From the NCBI GenBank assembly GCA_900768105.1, contig CAAGBQ010000034.1:1-15577 (forward strand): 15,577 bases of DNA. The letters run 5' to 3'. Below are positions 1 to 6,877 of this stretch, piece by piece; position 1 is the stretch's first letter; each line of letters begins with the position of its first letter. The stretch is from Oscillospiraceae bacterium (GTDB lineage: Bacteria; Bacillota; Clostridia; Oscillospirales; Ruminococcaceae). The position numbers and the translations under genes are program-made. The notes below the pieces were generated by a model that made no database searches, was not told the DNA's origin, and saw nothing but the letters and a program-made list of their open reading frames with translations.

Positions 1-1
1 G

Positions 2-325
2 CAGCCGCAGCTTTCGCCGGTACAACCGGAAAGCGAACCGGAGGAAACAGATGAACCGGAGATTGCACCGGCGCCGCAGGCCGATTCTAAAAAATTTGAA
101 CCTTTGCCGATTATATATTTGCCGATTTGCCTTGTTATCGGAGTTGTAATCGCGCTTGTTGCGGTGGGCTCAATGAAGGCAAGCATGAAAAGTGTGCATA
201 TGCAGGCACAGGCGAATAACTATACAAAGGCCGGAAGCTTTAAGGTTACGGAAAGCCAGGATATTTTCCTTTATCGCAATGTCGAGCGTACCGAGCGTCC
301 CAAAAATAATGATGAAGAGAAATAA
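2..325 (+). CDS. TPM-domain (YgcG-like) membrane protein, C-terminal part only
   Basis: The reading frame is open from the left edge, so the gene begins outside the window; the TTG codon at 104 lies inside a longer frame and is not a start. The visible part has a Pro/Glu-rich linker of about 30 residues, one hydrophobic segment (IIYLPICLVIGVVIALVAVG), and then a short polar tail containing DIFLYRNVERTERPK and ending in acidic and basic residues. A TM segment followed by a basic stretch and a 'D-x-FLY-x-x-V-x-R-x-x-RP' tail is what I remember from the end of TPM-domain proteins (TLP18.3/Psb32/MOLO-1 fold) of Clostridia. The TPM domain itself is not in view, so the assignment rests on the tail alone. 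The next gene starts 26 bases downstream in the same direction, so the two are probably co-transcribed. Confidence 0.55.
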   Translation, partial: QPQLSPVQPESEPEETDEPEIAPAPQADSKKFEPLPIIYLPICLVIGVVIALVAVGSMKASMKSVHMQAQANNYTKAGSFKVTESQDIFLYRNVERTERPKNNDEEK

Positions 326-351
326 CATCTTATCAAGAAAGGGAATTTGTT

Positions 352-933
352 ATGAGCATTTTTGATAAGCTTAAAAACACGGCAAAGCAGGCGGTAAACA
401 CCGCGGTTGCCGGAGCAGTACAGTCCATAGGTAATAAAACGGAGCAATTTACATTTGCGGCTCTTCCGGAGAGCCTTGCAGAGCTGCAGGCGCTGCCGGA
501 AGCAAGCCTTGATACTCCGTTTAAGACCGCCGCGCTTACCGTTTGCGCCCTTTGCGCATATGCTGCGGATAAACAGGTGGGAACAGAGATGCTCAACTGG
601 CTGCGCGGACCGCGCCCTCTTAACGGTCAGGATATTTCATTCCTGAACGACCGCTTTCGTGACGGAAAAACCTATCTTCCGTTCACCTATTTTGTCGGGG
701 CAGTTCCGGATAATAATTATACTCCCACCCAACCTTATACCGTCGAAATTAGGAGCAATCATGTTTCTGCGGAGGAAGCAGGCTATATGAAGCTGTTTAT
801 TCCCTGCGGCGGAGCCGATGACCCGCGCCCGATAAAGCTTCGCCAACGGGGAAGCGATGGAAAGTGGTTCCTTTGGGAGCAATATCTGCTTACCGGAGTT
901 CGCACTCCGAAGGCGGAGGATCCTTGGGCATAA
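352..933 (+). CDS. DUF6935-like protein of unknown function
   Basis: This 193-residue protein has no signal peptide or membrane segment. An amphipathic lysine- and alanine-rich N-terminus (about residues 1-25, MSIFDKLKNTAKQAVNTAV) precedes a compact domain with the blocks LDTPFKTAALTVCALCAYA, EMLNWLRGPRPLN, DRFRDGKTYLPFTYF, PYTVEIRSN, and a C-terminal FIPCGGADDPRPIKLRQR / GKWFLWEQYLLTGVRTPK. I associate these blocks with the DUF6935 family of Firmicutes; the family number is from memory and no biochemical role is known to me. The ATG at 352 is preceded by an AAAGGGA ribosome site at 338-344. It follows the TPM-type gene by 26 bases, so the pair likely forms an operon. A hairpin terminator lies about 85-110 bases downstream, just before the ankyrin gene. 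Confidence 0.72.
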   Translation: MSIFDKLKNTAKQAVNTAVAGAVQSIGNKTEQFTFAALPESLAELQALPEASLDTPFKTAALTVCALCAYAADKQVGTEMLNWLRGPRPLNGQDISFLNDRFRDGKTYLPFTYFVGAVPDNNYTPTQPYTVEIRSNHVSAEEAGYMKLFIPCGGADDPRPIKLRQRGSDGKWFLWEQYLLTGVRTPKAEDPWA

Positions 934-1016
934 AACCCACGAAAGACGGTGTCTGCGGGAGTTTGCCAATTGCGGCAGGCTTTGCAGGCAGTATAAACAT
1001 CTGAAATTTTATCGTG

Positions 1017-1047
1017 AAAAGGGGGCTTGCGCGGCAAGCCCTTTTTC
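1017..1047 (+). terminator. Hairpin terminator inside the ankyrin-gene leader
   Basis: GGGCTTGC (1023-1030) pairs perfectly with GCAAGCCC (1034-1041) around a 3-base GCG loop. AAAA lies just upstream and TTTTT at 1042-1046. It can end transcription from the DUF6935-like gene. It finishes only about 16 bases before the next ATG at 1063, so read-through or attenuation would decide expression of the ankyrin gene. Confidence 0.75.
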
Positions 1048-1055
1048 CGAAAGGG
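1039..1055 (+). promoter_or_regulatory. Alternative hairpin covering the ankyrin-gene ribosome site
   Basis: CCCTTT (1039-1044) is complementary to AAAGGG (1050-1055), which is the ribosome site of the ATG at 1063; the loop is TTCCG. It shares CCC with the 3' arm of the upstream terminator stem, so the two structures cannot form together. The pairing is seen in the sequence; a regulatory role is inference. Confidence 0.35.
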
Positions 1056-1062
1056 AACAACT

Positions 1063-1773
1063 ATGAGTAAGACACAGGCAAAAAATTCTTCGGAGGAGCT
1101 GTTCGGGGCCATTCGCGAAAATGATTTTGAGCAGGTTAAGGTGCTTATTACGGCGCAGCCGGAGCTTGTTAATGCCATAGCGCCGAAAAGGCCGCTTGAT
1201 ACGAGAGGGATGTCGCTGCTCCAGGTTGCGCTTTGCACCGGTTGGCATAGGAAGATTGCATGGCTTTTGCTTGAAAACAACGCGGATGTAAACTATATTC
1301 CGGAAAAGAAATGGGCGGAAGAGGTACGCCCGGTGCTTTTTGATGCCGCAAATGTGGCGATATGGAATGTAAGGCGATATGCGTAGGACGGAAAAAGCAC
1401 CGAGCCGATGAAGCTTGTATGGAAGCATACAAAGGATGAATCGGACGAGGCATATGCTTTTTTGGAGCGGGTGCTCAAACGCGGAGCGGATGTCGGTATA
1501 ACCGACTATTACGGTAGAAATGTGCTTATGGAGGCAGTTTCCGAAGCAAATAACCTTTGCCCGATATTGAACCGTGAAACCGGAGAATACTATCCGGGAA
1601 GACCGGTAACGCCGGAAATGTGCGATGATTTGTGCCGCATATTCAGCCTGCTTATAGATTCGGGAGCAGATATAAACAATGCTTCCGCCTATTCAAAGAA
1701 AAGTATACGCGAGCACTATGAAAACGAGCCTGTTTGGCAAATATGCGGCGAACTTTTTGCCGAAGCAAAATAA
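1063..1773 (+). pseudogene. Ankyrin-repeat protein gene interrupted by an in-frame TAG
   Basis: One frame runs from the ATG at 1063 (ribosome site AAAGGG at 1050-1055) to the TAA at 1771-1773, interrupted only by TAG at 1384-1386 (codon 108). The part before the stop has an ankyrin unit, TRGMSLLQVALCTGWHRKIAWLLLENNADVNYI. The part after has two more helical repeat stretches, including AFLERVLKRGADVGITDYYGRNVLMEAV and IFSLLIDSGADINNASAYSKKS. The frame and protein style are unchanged on both sides, so a single base change explains the break; TGG (Trp), CAG (Gln) or AAG (Lys) are each one base away. An internal ATG at 1408 has no good ribosome site. Intact, it would be a soluble scaffold of about 236 residues; ankyrin repeats bind proteins and give no specific function. 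It could be a decayed gene, a strain polymorphism, a sequencing error or recoding. Confidence 0.75.
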
Positions 1774-1787
1774 TACGCGTACATAAG

Positions 1788-1826
1788 AAAGGAACCGCAT
1801 CGGTAAAACAGTGCGGTTCCTTTTTT
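1788..1826. terminator. Bidirectional terminator between ankyrin and NERD genes
   Basis: AAAGGAACCGCA (1788-1799) pairs perfectly with TGCGGTTCCTTT (1812-1823), loop of 12, followed by more T to 1826. It lies 15 bases after the ankyrin stop on the plus strand and 26 bases after the NERD-gene stop on the minus strand. The T run is better for plus-strand transcripts. Confidence 0.85.
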
Positions 1827-1851
1827 AGTAACAGGATTAGGCATATTACAG

Positions 1852-2469
1852 TCACTCAAGCAGGGCTTTTATATGCTCAACGGTATCTTTTGATAAAATG
1901 ATTCTGTCTTTTGTATGTACAGCCTTATCAATGTCGTCAATAGTTGAGAGAATATAATTACTGTTTACTGGGCTGTTTCCGTTTATAAGTAAAGCGTAGC
2001 CTTTTATCCAAACATTTATTCCGCATGAGCGAAGGTAGCCTGATAAAAGATATACTTGCCGTTTGACTTGTTTAATGGGATTTTTTACAGAGCATTCATA
2101 GACATTTCCGGAATCCGTGATTTTAAACTTTTGCCACTCATAGTCATCTTCATTGCCGGTAATAAACCCAACATAGTTTTTAACTTCAATAATGAATACA
2201 CCGTATTGGTTTACAATAACGCAATCCAACTCGGCAGGTCTATCTTCATATGAAAATTCTATATTCGTAAATAAATAATCTTCATTGCAAAGGATTTTTT
2301 TTATTTTTGAAATTGCCTGTTTTTCTCCATAGCTTCCGGCCATTCTTTTCAAATCTTTATTAGGTGTTTTGGCAGGACCTTGTTTTATTTCATTGATAAT
2401 TAAGGCGGCAGCAATAGCAATCAAAATGACCAAAATGGACGATGACGCTATAAAAAGAGCAAAATCCAC
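1852..2469 (-). CDS. Membrane-anchored NERD-domain (nuclease-related) protein
   Basis: With the GTG start at 2469-2467 the product has 205 residues. Residues 3-25 form one hydrophobic N-terminal segment (FALFIASSSILVILIAIAAAL), so the protein is probably membrane-anchored with the rest in the cytoplasm. Residues about 45-160 match the NERD fold: GSYGEKQA with E49, then AELDCVIVNQYGVFIIEVKNY with D82, E95 and K97 in the D...ExK arrangement of PD-(D/E)xK nucleases. NERD is predicted to be nuclease-related; activity and substrate are not known from sequence. An upstream in-frame ATG at 2517 lies between the -35 and -10 boxes of a strong promoter, so it cannot be on that transcript, and GGTGG sits just before the GTG. 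Several 60-base lines give about 33-38% GC against roughly 50% in the neighbours, and it uses TTA/TCA codons they avoid, suggesting transfer. Confidence 0.85.
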   Translation of the reverse strand: MDFALFIASSSILVILIAIAAALIINEIKQGPAKTPNKDLKRMAGSYGEKQAISKIKKILCNEDYLFTNIEFSYEDRPAELDCVIVNQYGVFIIEVKNYVGFITGNEDDYEWQKFKITDSGNVYECSVKNPIKQVKRQVYLLSGYLRSCGINVWIKGYALLINGNSPVNSNYILSTIDDIDKAVHTKDRIILSKDTVEHIKALLE

Positions 2470-2499
2470 AATTTCACCACCAAATTTGTATTTAAAATC

Positions 2500-2527
2500 A
2501 TTATACCATAATTTCACACATTTTCAA
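2500..2527 (-). promoter_or_regulatory. Near-consensus promoter of the NERD gene
   Basis: On the minus strand, TTGAAA (2527-2522), a 16-base spacer, and TATAAT (2505-2500) preceded by TGG, which makes an extended -10. Transcription should begin near 2493, about 24 bases before the GTG start at 2469. This decides the start codon. Confidence 0.8.
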
Positions 2528-2530
2528 CAT

Positions 2531-2577
2531 AAACAAAACTCCCTCTGACCGTTATCCGGCAGAGGGAGCTTTTTTAA
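2531..2577 (-). terminator. Terminator of ppdK
   Basis: CTCCCTCTG (2539-2547) pairs perfectly with CAGAGGGAG (2560-2568). Read on the minus strand, the stem is followed by TTTTGTTT (2538-2531); a T run also lies on the plus side (2570-2575). It is about 60 bases beyond the ppdK stop and directly abuts the -35 box of the NERD gene, insulating the two. Confidence 0.85.
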
Positions 2578-2634
2578 ATAGATATAGGTTATAAGACGGT
2601 TAAATCCGGTGTAAGTAAAAATTATTTATTTATT

Positions 2635-5262
2635 TTACTTCTCTTTAATTGCAGCCTGTGCTGCCGCAAGTCTTGCAATCGGAACACGGAACGGGCTGCA
2701 GGAAACATAGTCCAAACCGGTGCGGTGGCAGAACTCAACGGAGGACGGGTCGCCGCCGTGCTCGCCGCAGATTCCGAGATGAATGTCCGGACGGGTTGCA
2801 CGGCCAAGGCGGCACGCCATTTCAACAAGCTTGCCTACGCCAACCTGGTCGAGCTTTGCGAAGGGATCGCTTTCATAAATCTTTTTGTCGTAATATGCGC
2901 CAAGGAACTTGCCTGCGTCGTCGCGGCTGAAACCGAAGGTCATCTGGGTAAGGTCGTTGGTGCCGAAGCTGAAGAATTCCGCTTCGGTAGCAATTTGGTC
3001 GGCGGTAAGAGCGGCACGCGGAATTTCAATCATGGTGCCGACCTTATATTTAAGCTCAATGCCTGCATCGGCAATCACCTGGTCGGCGGTGGTAACAACA
3101 ACATTCTTTACATATTTAAGCTCTTTTACTTCGCCGACAAGCGGAATCATAATTTCGGGAACAACATTCCAGTCGGGATGGCGGCGGCTTACATTTATTG
3201 CGGCGTTGATGACGGCACGGGTCTGCATTGCCGCAATTTCGGGATAAGTAACGGCAAGACGGCAGCCGCGGTGACCCATCATGGGGTTGAATTCATGGAG
3301 AGATTTAATGATGTTCTTGATTTGCTCAACACTCTTGTGCTGCGCTTTTGCAAGCTCTGCTATGTCGTGCTCGTCGGTGGGCAGGAACTCGTGGAGCGGC
3401 GGGTCAAGGAAGCGAATGGTTACAGGGCAGCCCTCCATGGCCTCATAAATGCCCTCAAAGTCGGATTGCTGCATGGGAAGAATCTTTGCAAGGGCGGCTT
3501 CGCGCTCTTCAAGGGTATCGGAGCAAATCATCTCGCGGAATGCGGCAATGCGGTCCGCTTCAAAGAACATGTGCTCGGTGCGGCAAAGGCCTATGCCCTC
3601 TGCGCCAAGCTCTTTTGCCTTGCGTGCGTCGTGCGGAGTATCTGCATTTGTGCGAACGCCAAGGCGGCGGTATTTGTCCGCCCAGCCCATAATGCGGCCG
3701 AATTCTCCGGCAATTACCGCATCGGCGGTAGGAATAACACCGTCGTAAATTTTGCCAGTGGAACCGTCAAGGGAAATATAATCGCCTTCATGAATGGTAT
3801 GGCCGGAAAGCTCAAAATATTTTTCTTCTTCATGCATTATTATTTCTCCGCAGCCGGAAACGCAGCATTTACCCATACCGCGGGCAACAACGGCAGCGTG
3901 GGAGGTCATACCGCCGCGAACGGTGAGAATACCCTGTGCGGCTTTCATGCCTTCAATGTCCTCCGGAGAGGTTTCAAGACGGACGAGGACGACCTTTTCT
4001 CCTCTTTCGCCCCATTCCTTTGCATCCTCTGCGCTGAATACGGCTTTGCCGCAGGCGGCGCCGGGAGATGCGCCAAGGCCCTTGCCCATGGCTTCCGCTT
4101 TTTTAAGCGCCGCGGCGTCAAACTGCGGATGCAGAAGGGTATCAAGGTTGCGTGGGTCAATCATTGCAACTGCTTCTTTTTCGGAAATCATTCCTTCGTC
4201 CACAAGGTCGCAGGCAATTTTAAGAGCGGCATGTGCGGTGCGTTTGCCGTTACGGGTTTGGAGCATATAAAGCTTGCCGTTTTCAACGGTAAATTCCATA
4301 TCCTGCATATCACGATAATGGTCTTCAAGGGTGCGGCAGACATTTTTAAACTGCTCGAAAGCTTCGGGGAATTTTTCCGCCATCTGGCTTATGGGCATAG
4401 GAGTGCGGACGCCGGCAACAACATCTTCGCCCTGTGCGTTGGTAAGGAATTCGCCCATAAGGTGCTTTTCGCCGGTGGCAGGGTCACGGGTAAAGGCAAC
4501 GCCGGTTCCGCAATCGTCGCCCATGTTGCCGAATACCATTACCTGAACATTAACTGCGGTGCCCCAGGAATAGGGGATGTCGTTGTCACGGCGGTATACG
4601 TTCGCTCTGGGGTTATCCCAGCTGCGGAATACCGCTTTGATTGCGCCGATAAGCTGTTCTTTTGGGTCGGTAGGGAATTCAACGCCGATTTTGTCTTTAT
4701 ATTCGGCTTTGAATTGAGACGCAAGCTCTTTAAGGTCATCTGCGGTAAGGTCTACATCAAGGGTGATTCCGCGTTTTGCCTTCATTTCGTCGATAAGCTG
4801 CTCAAAATATTTTTTGCCGACTTCCATAACAACATCGGAGTACATCTGGATAAAGCGGCGATAGCAGTCCCATGCCCAACGGGGGTTATTGGACTTTTTA
4901 GCCATGATTTCTACTACCTGCTCGTTAAGGCCGAGGTTGAGGATGGTGTCCATCATACCGGGCATAGAAGCTCTTGCGCCGGAACGGACGGAAACGAGAA
5001 GCGGATTTTCAAGGTCGCCGAATTTCTTTCCGGCGATGCCTTCAAGCTTTTCGATGTTTTCCATAATTTCGGCCATAATTTCATCATTGATTTGACGGCC
5101 GTCTTCATAATACTGGGTGCAGGCTTCCGTTGTGATGGTAAAGCCTTGAGGAACGGGAAGACCGATGTTGGTCATTTCCGCAAGGTTGGCGCCCTTTCCG
5201 CCGAGAAGCTCGCGCATTTTTGCGTTGCCTTCAGAGAACAGGTAAACAAACTTTTTGCTCAT
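2635..5262 (-). CDS. ppdK: Pyruvate, phosphate dikinase
   Basis: This enzyme interconverts pyruvate + ATP + Pi and PEP + AMP + PPi in the cytoplasm; in many anaerobic Clostridia it works in a PPi-linked glycolysis or in PEP formation. The product has 875 residues, the usual family length. It has an ATP-grasp N-terminal part (GGKGANLAEM at 21-30, SVRSGARASMPGMMDT near 91-106), the phosphohistidine swivel GGMTSHAAVVARGMG with H455 as phospho-carrier, and a C-terminal TIM barrel (RTEHMFF, MIEIPRAAL, FSFGTNDLTQMTFGFSRDD, GICGEHGGDP) holding the pyruvate-site cysteine in CGEHGG. The ATG at 5262 has an AGGAGG site at 5275-5270. It is transcribed alone, with its own promoter and terminator. An antisense frame of 850 codons exists because the gene uses no TTA, CTA or TCA codons over that span, which fits a strongly expressed gene with tight codon bias. 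Confidence 0.98.
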   Translation of the reverse strand: MSKKFVYLFSEGNAKMRELLGGKGANLAEMTNIGLPVPQGFTITTEACTQYYEDGRQINDEIMAEIMENIEKLEGIAGKKFGDLENPLLVSVRSGARASMPGMMDTILNLGLNEQVVEIMAKKSNNPRWAWDCYRRFIQMYSDVVMEVGKKYFEQLIDEMKAKRGITLDVDLTADDLKELASQFKAEYKDKIGVEFPTDPKEQLIGAIKAVFRSWDNPRANVYRRDNDIPYSWGTAVNVQVMVFGNMGDDCGTGVAFTRDPATGEKHLMGEFLTNAQGEDVVAGVRTPMPISQMAEKFPEAFEQFKNVCRTLEDHYRDMQDMEFTVENGKLYMLQTRNGKRTAHAALKIACDLVDEGMISEKEAVAMIDPRNLDTLLHPQFDAAALKKAEAMGKGLGASPGAACGKAVFSAEDAKEWGERGEKVVLVRLETSPEDIEGMKAAQGILTVRGGMTSHAAVVARGMGKCCVSGCGEIIMHEEEKYFELSGHTIHEGDYISLDGSTGKIYDGVIPTADAVIAGEFGRIMGWADKYRRLGVRTNADTPHDARKAKELGAEGIGLCRTEHMFFEADRIAAFREMICSDTLEEREAALAKILPMQQSDFEGIYEAMEGCPVTIRFLDPPLHEFLPTDEHDIAELAKAQHKSVEQIKNIIKSLHEFNPMMGHRGCRLAVTYPEIAAMQTRAVINAAINVSRRHPDWNVVPEIMIPLVGEVKELKYVKNVVVTTADQVIADAGIELKYKVGTMIEIPRAALTADQIATEAEFFSFGTNDLTQMTFGFSRDDAGKFLGAYYDKKIYESDPFAKLDQVGVGKLVEMACRLGRATRPDIHLGICGEHGGDPSSVEFCHRTGLDYVSCSPFRVPIARLAAAQAAIKEK

Positions 5263-5330
5263 ATAATAACCTCCTAAAAAATTTCAGCTTTTTGCTTCCT
5301 CTGCCGGAAAAATAAATCCGTACAGCTTAC

Positions 5331-5359
5331 ATTATATCAAAATGTATTGTTGTTTTCTA
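5331..5359 (-). promoter_or_regulatory. ppdK promoter (extended -10)
   Basis: On the minus strand, TATAAT (5336-5331) preceded by TGA gives an extended -10. A weaker -35-like TAGAAA lies 17 bases upstream (5359-5354). The leader to the ATG is about 60 bases. The promoter diverges from that of glmU across a roughly 70-base core that is very AT-rich. Confidence 0.65.
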
Positions 5360-5427
5360 TATTATCAATAAAAATTCTGCGAAATTGACGAATTTGTGTG
5401 TTTTTAATCTTTTTTATATGTTTCTAC

Positions 5428-5456
5428 TTGCAAAATATCAATGAAATTGGCATAAT
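5428..5456 (+). promoter_or_regulatory. glmU-prs promoter
   Basis: TTGCAA (5428-5433), a 17-base spacer, and CATAAT (5451-5456). The predicted start near 5463 leaves a leader of about 34 bases to the ATG at 5497. Confidence 0.65.
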
Positions 5457-5496
5457 ATATATGTAATAAATGATAAAAAGTACGGAGGTGTTTATT

Positions 5497-6783
5497 ATGC
5501 AGAATGCTGCGGCGATAATTTATACAAGCGGCTGCGGCGCTTTGTATAAGGACTGCCCGCCCGCCCTTGGCGAACTTGTTTTTCGTCCGGTGGCAGAATG
5601 GGTGAATGCCGCGCTTGACGCTCTGGAGATTTCCGACAGATGCTATGTAAGACACGAGGGCGAGGACGCTTTGGAAAAATGCACCGGAGATTCGCCTGTT
5701 TTCGTGCATCCCAAAGAAGAGGGGCACCCCATTCTTTCCGCAAAGGATTGGATAAAAAAGCGAGAGGATAAAAACATTATTGTGCTTTGCGCCGAAGCTC
5801 CGTTTGTTGACGAGGCTTCCGTAAGGGGTGCGCTTTGCCACCATATTGAAAGTAATTATGATATGACTGTTCTTGCCTCCGGCGGAAGAACGGCTTTTAT
5901 TAAGGAACTCGCAAACAGCGCGTTCTGGGTAAAAGGCGTGTTTCTGTCGGAGCTTTTTAGCAAGGCGGATCCGGAGGATAAGGACGGAAAAGGGTTCATC
6001 CCTGCCGCGCTTAAAGTTATTTCCGGAAAAGGCGCCGTTGCCGGTACATTTGTTACCGGAAAGCCGGAGCTTAATATGCGTGCAGGCACGGCGGAGGAGC
6101 TTTTGACCCTTAATGCCGCGGCAAGAACCGTTGTGCTCAAAAAACTTTGCGCGGAGGGCGTTCAGTTTGTTTGCACCGACGGAATAATTATTGAACCCTC
6201 CGTAAAAATCGGAGCAGGTACAAAAATTCTTCCGGGTACAATAATAAAAGGGAATACCGTAATAGGCGAAGATTGCGTAATCGGCCCGAACAGCTATATT
6301 GAGGATAGTACAATCGGCGATAATACCGAGGTTAATTCCACTCAAATCCGTTCCTCCGTTCTTGAAAACGGAGTTAAAATCGGCCCATGGAGCCAGGTTC
6401 GCCCAAGCTGCATAATTCACGACGGCTGCAAAATCGGAGATTATGTGGAAATCAAAAATTCCGAGGTGGGTGCAAGAACCGCTATTGCACATCTTACATA
6501 TGTGGGAGATTCCGATGTCGGAGAGGGAGTCAATTTCGGCTGCGGCTGCTGCATTGCAAATTATGACGGCCAGCACAAGCACCGCACCAAAATCGGCGAC
6601 CACGCTTTCCTTGGCTGCAACACAAACCTCATCGCTCCGGTGGAGCTTGGCGATTTTGCCTATACTGCCGCGGGCAGCACAATTACAAAAAATGTTCCGG
6701 ATTATGCTCTTGCCGTAGGCAGAGCAAAGCAGGAGATTATTGCGGACTGGGTAAAAAAACACGACGCGATAAAGATAAAATAA
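5497..6783 (+). CDS. glmU: GlmU-like protein: intact acetyltransferase, eroded uridyltransferase
   Basis: Canonical GlmU acetylates glucosamine-1-phosphate and then joins it to UTP, giving UDP-GlcNAc for peptidoglycan. The ATG at 5497 is chosen over 5470 because GGAGGTG (5484-5490) sits 8 bases before it; this gives 428 residues, shorter than the usual ~455. Residues ~227-428 form a left-handed beta-helix of hexapeptides. They retain the acetyltransferase residues, aligned by eye to E. coli GlmU: R302 (QVRP), K320 (VEIK), H332 and Y335 (AHLTYVGD), N355-G358 (NYDG) and K361. The N-terminal domain (1-225) aligns without gaps to the nucleotide-binding loop, but SGCGALYKDCPPAL replaces the GxGTRM...PK signature, so the Arg and Lys are lost. 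CAEAPF (98-103) replaces GDxPL. UTP transfer is therefore doubtful. It precedes prs by 95 bases, the classical glmU (gcaD)-prs order. Confidence 0.85.
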   Translation: MQNAAAIIYTSGCGALYKDCPPALGELVFRPVAEWVNAALDALEISDRCYVRHEGEDALEKCTGDSPVFVHPKEEGHPILSAKDWIKKREDKNIIVLCAEAPFVDEASVRGALCHHIESNYDMTVLASGGRTAFIKELANSAFWVKGVFLSELFSKADPEDKDGKGFIPAALKVISGKGAVAGTFVTGKPELNMRAGTAEELLTLNAAARTVVLKKLCAEGVQFVCTDGIIIEPSVKIGAGTKILPGTIIKGNTVIGEDCVIGPNSYIEDSTIGDNTEVNSTQIRSSVLENGVKIGPWSQVRPSCIIHDGCKIGDYVEIKNSEVGARTAIAHLTYVGDSDVGEGVNFGCGCCIANYDGQHKHRTKIGDHAFLGCNTNLIAPVELGDFAYTAAGSTITKNVPDYALAVGRAKQEIIADWVKKHDAIKIK

Positions 6784-6788
6784 AAAAG

Positions 6789-6808
6789 GCGCCGAAGGCG
6801 CAGTCTTT
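6789..6808 (+). terminator. Weak hairpin between glmU and prs
   Basis: GCGCC (6789-6793) pairs with GGCGC (6797-6801) around GAA, followed by AGTCTTTT. The stem is short and the T run is interrupted, so it likely allows partial read-through into prs. I see no clear promoter of its own for prs in the 95-base gap. Confidence 0.45.
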
Positions 6809-6877
6809 TAAAAAAAGTTTTTTATAGCCAAAAAGCTTAAAAATAAAAACACCACGAGTTAATAGGAGAGAGAAAAA

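Noticed and set aside
1009..1453. Minus-strand frames opposite the ankyrin gene
   Set aside because: They overlap a frame with clear ankyrin repeats and show no motifs or ribosome sites.
2725..5277. 850-codon open frame on the strand opposite ppdK
   Set aside because: It is in exact codon register with ppdK and is explained by the lack of TTA, CTA and TCA codons there. The composition is that of a mirrored coding strand, with no family resemblance and no placed ribosome site.
5470..5496. ATG 5470 as the glmU start
   Set aside because: The GGAGGTG ribosome site lies downstream of it and points to ATG 5497; the 9 extra residues have no homology.
5404..6762. 452-codon frame opposite glmU
   Set aside because: Codon-aligned mirror of glmU with cysteine/asparagine-rich nonsense composition; ppdK and glmU promoters also fall inside its span.
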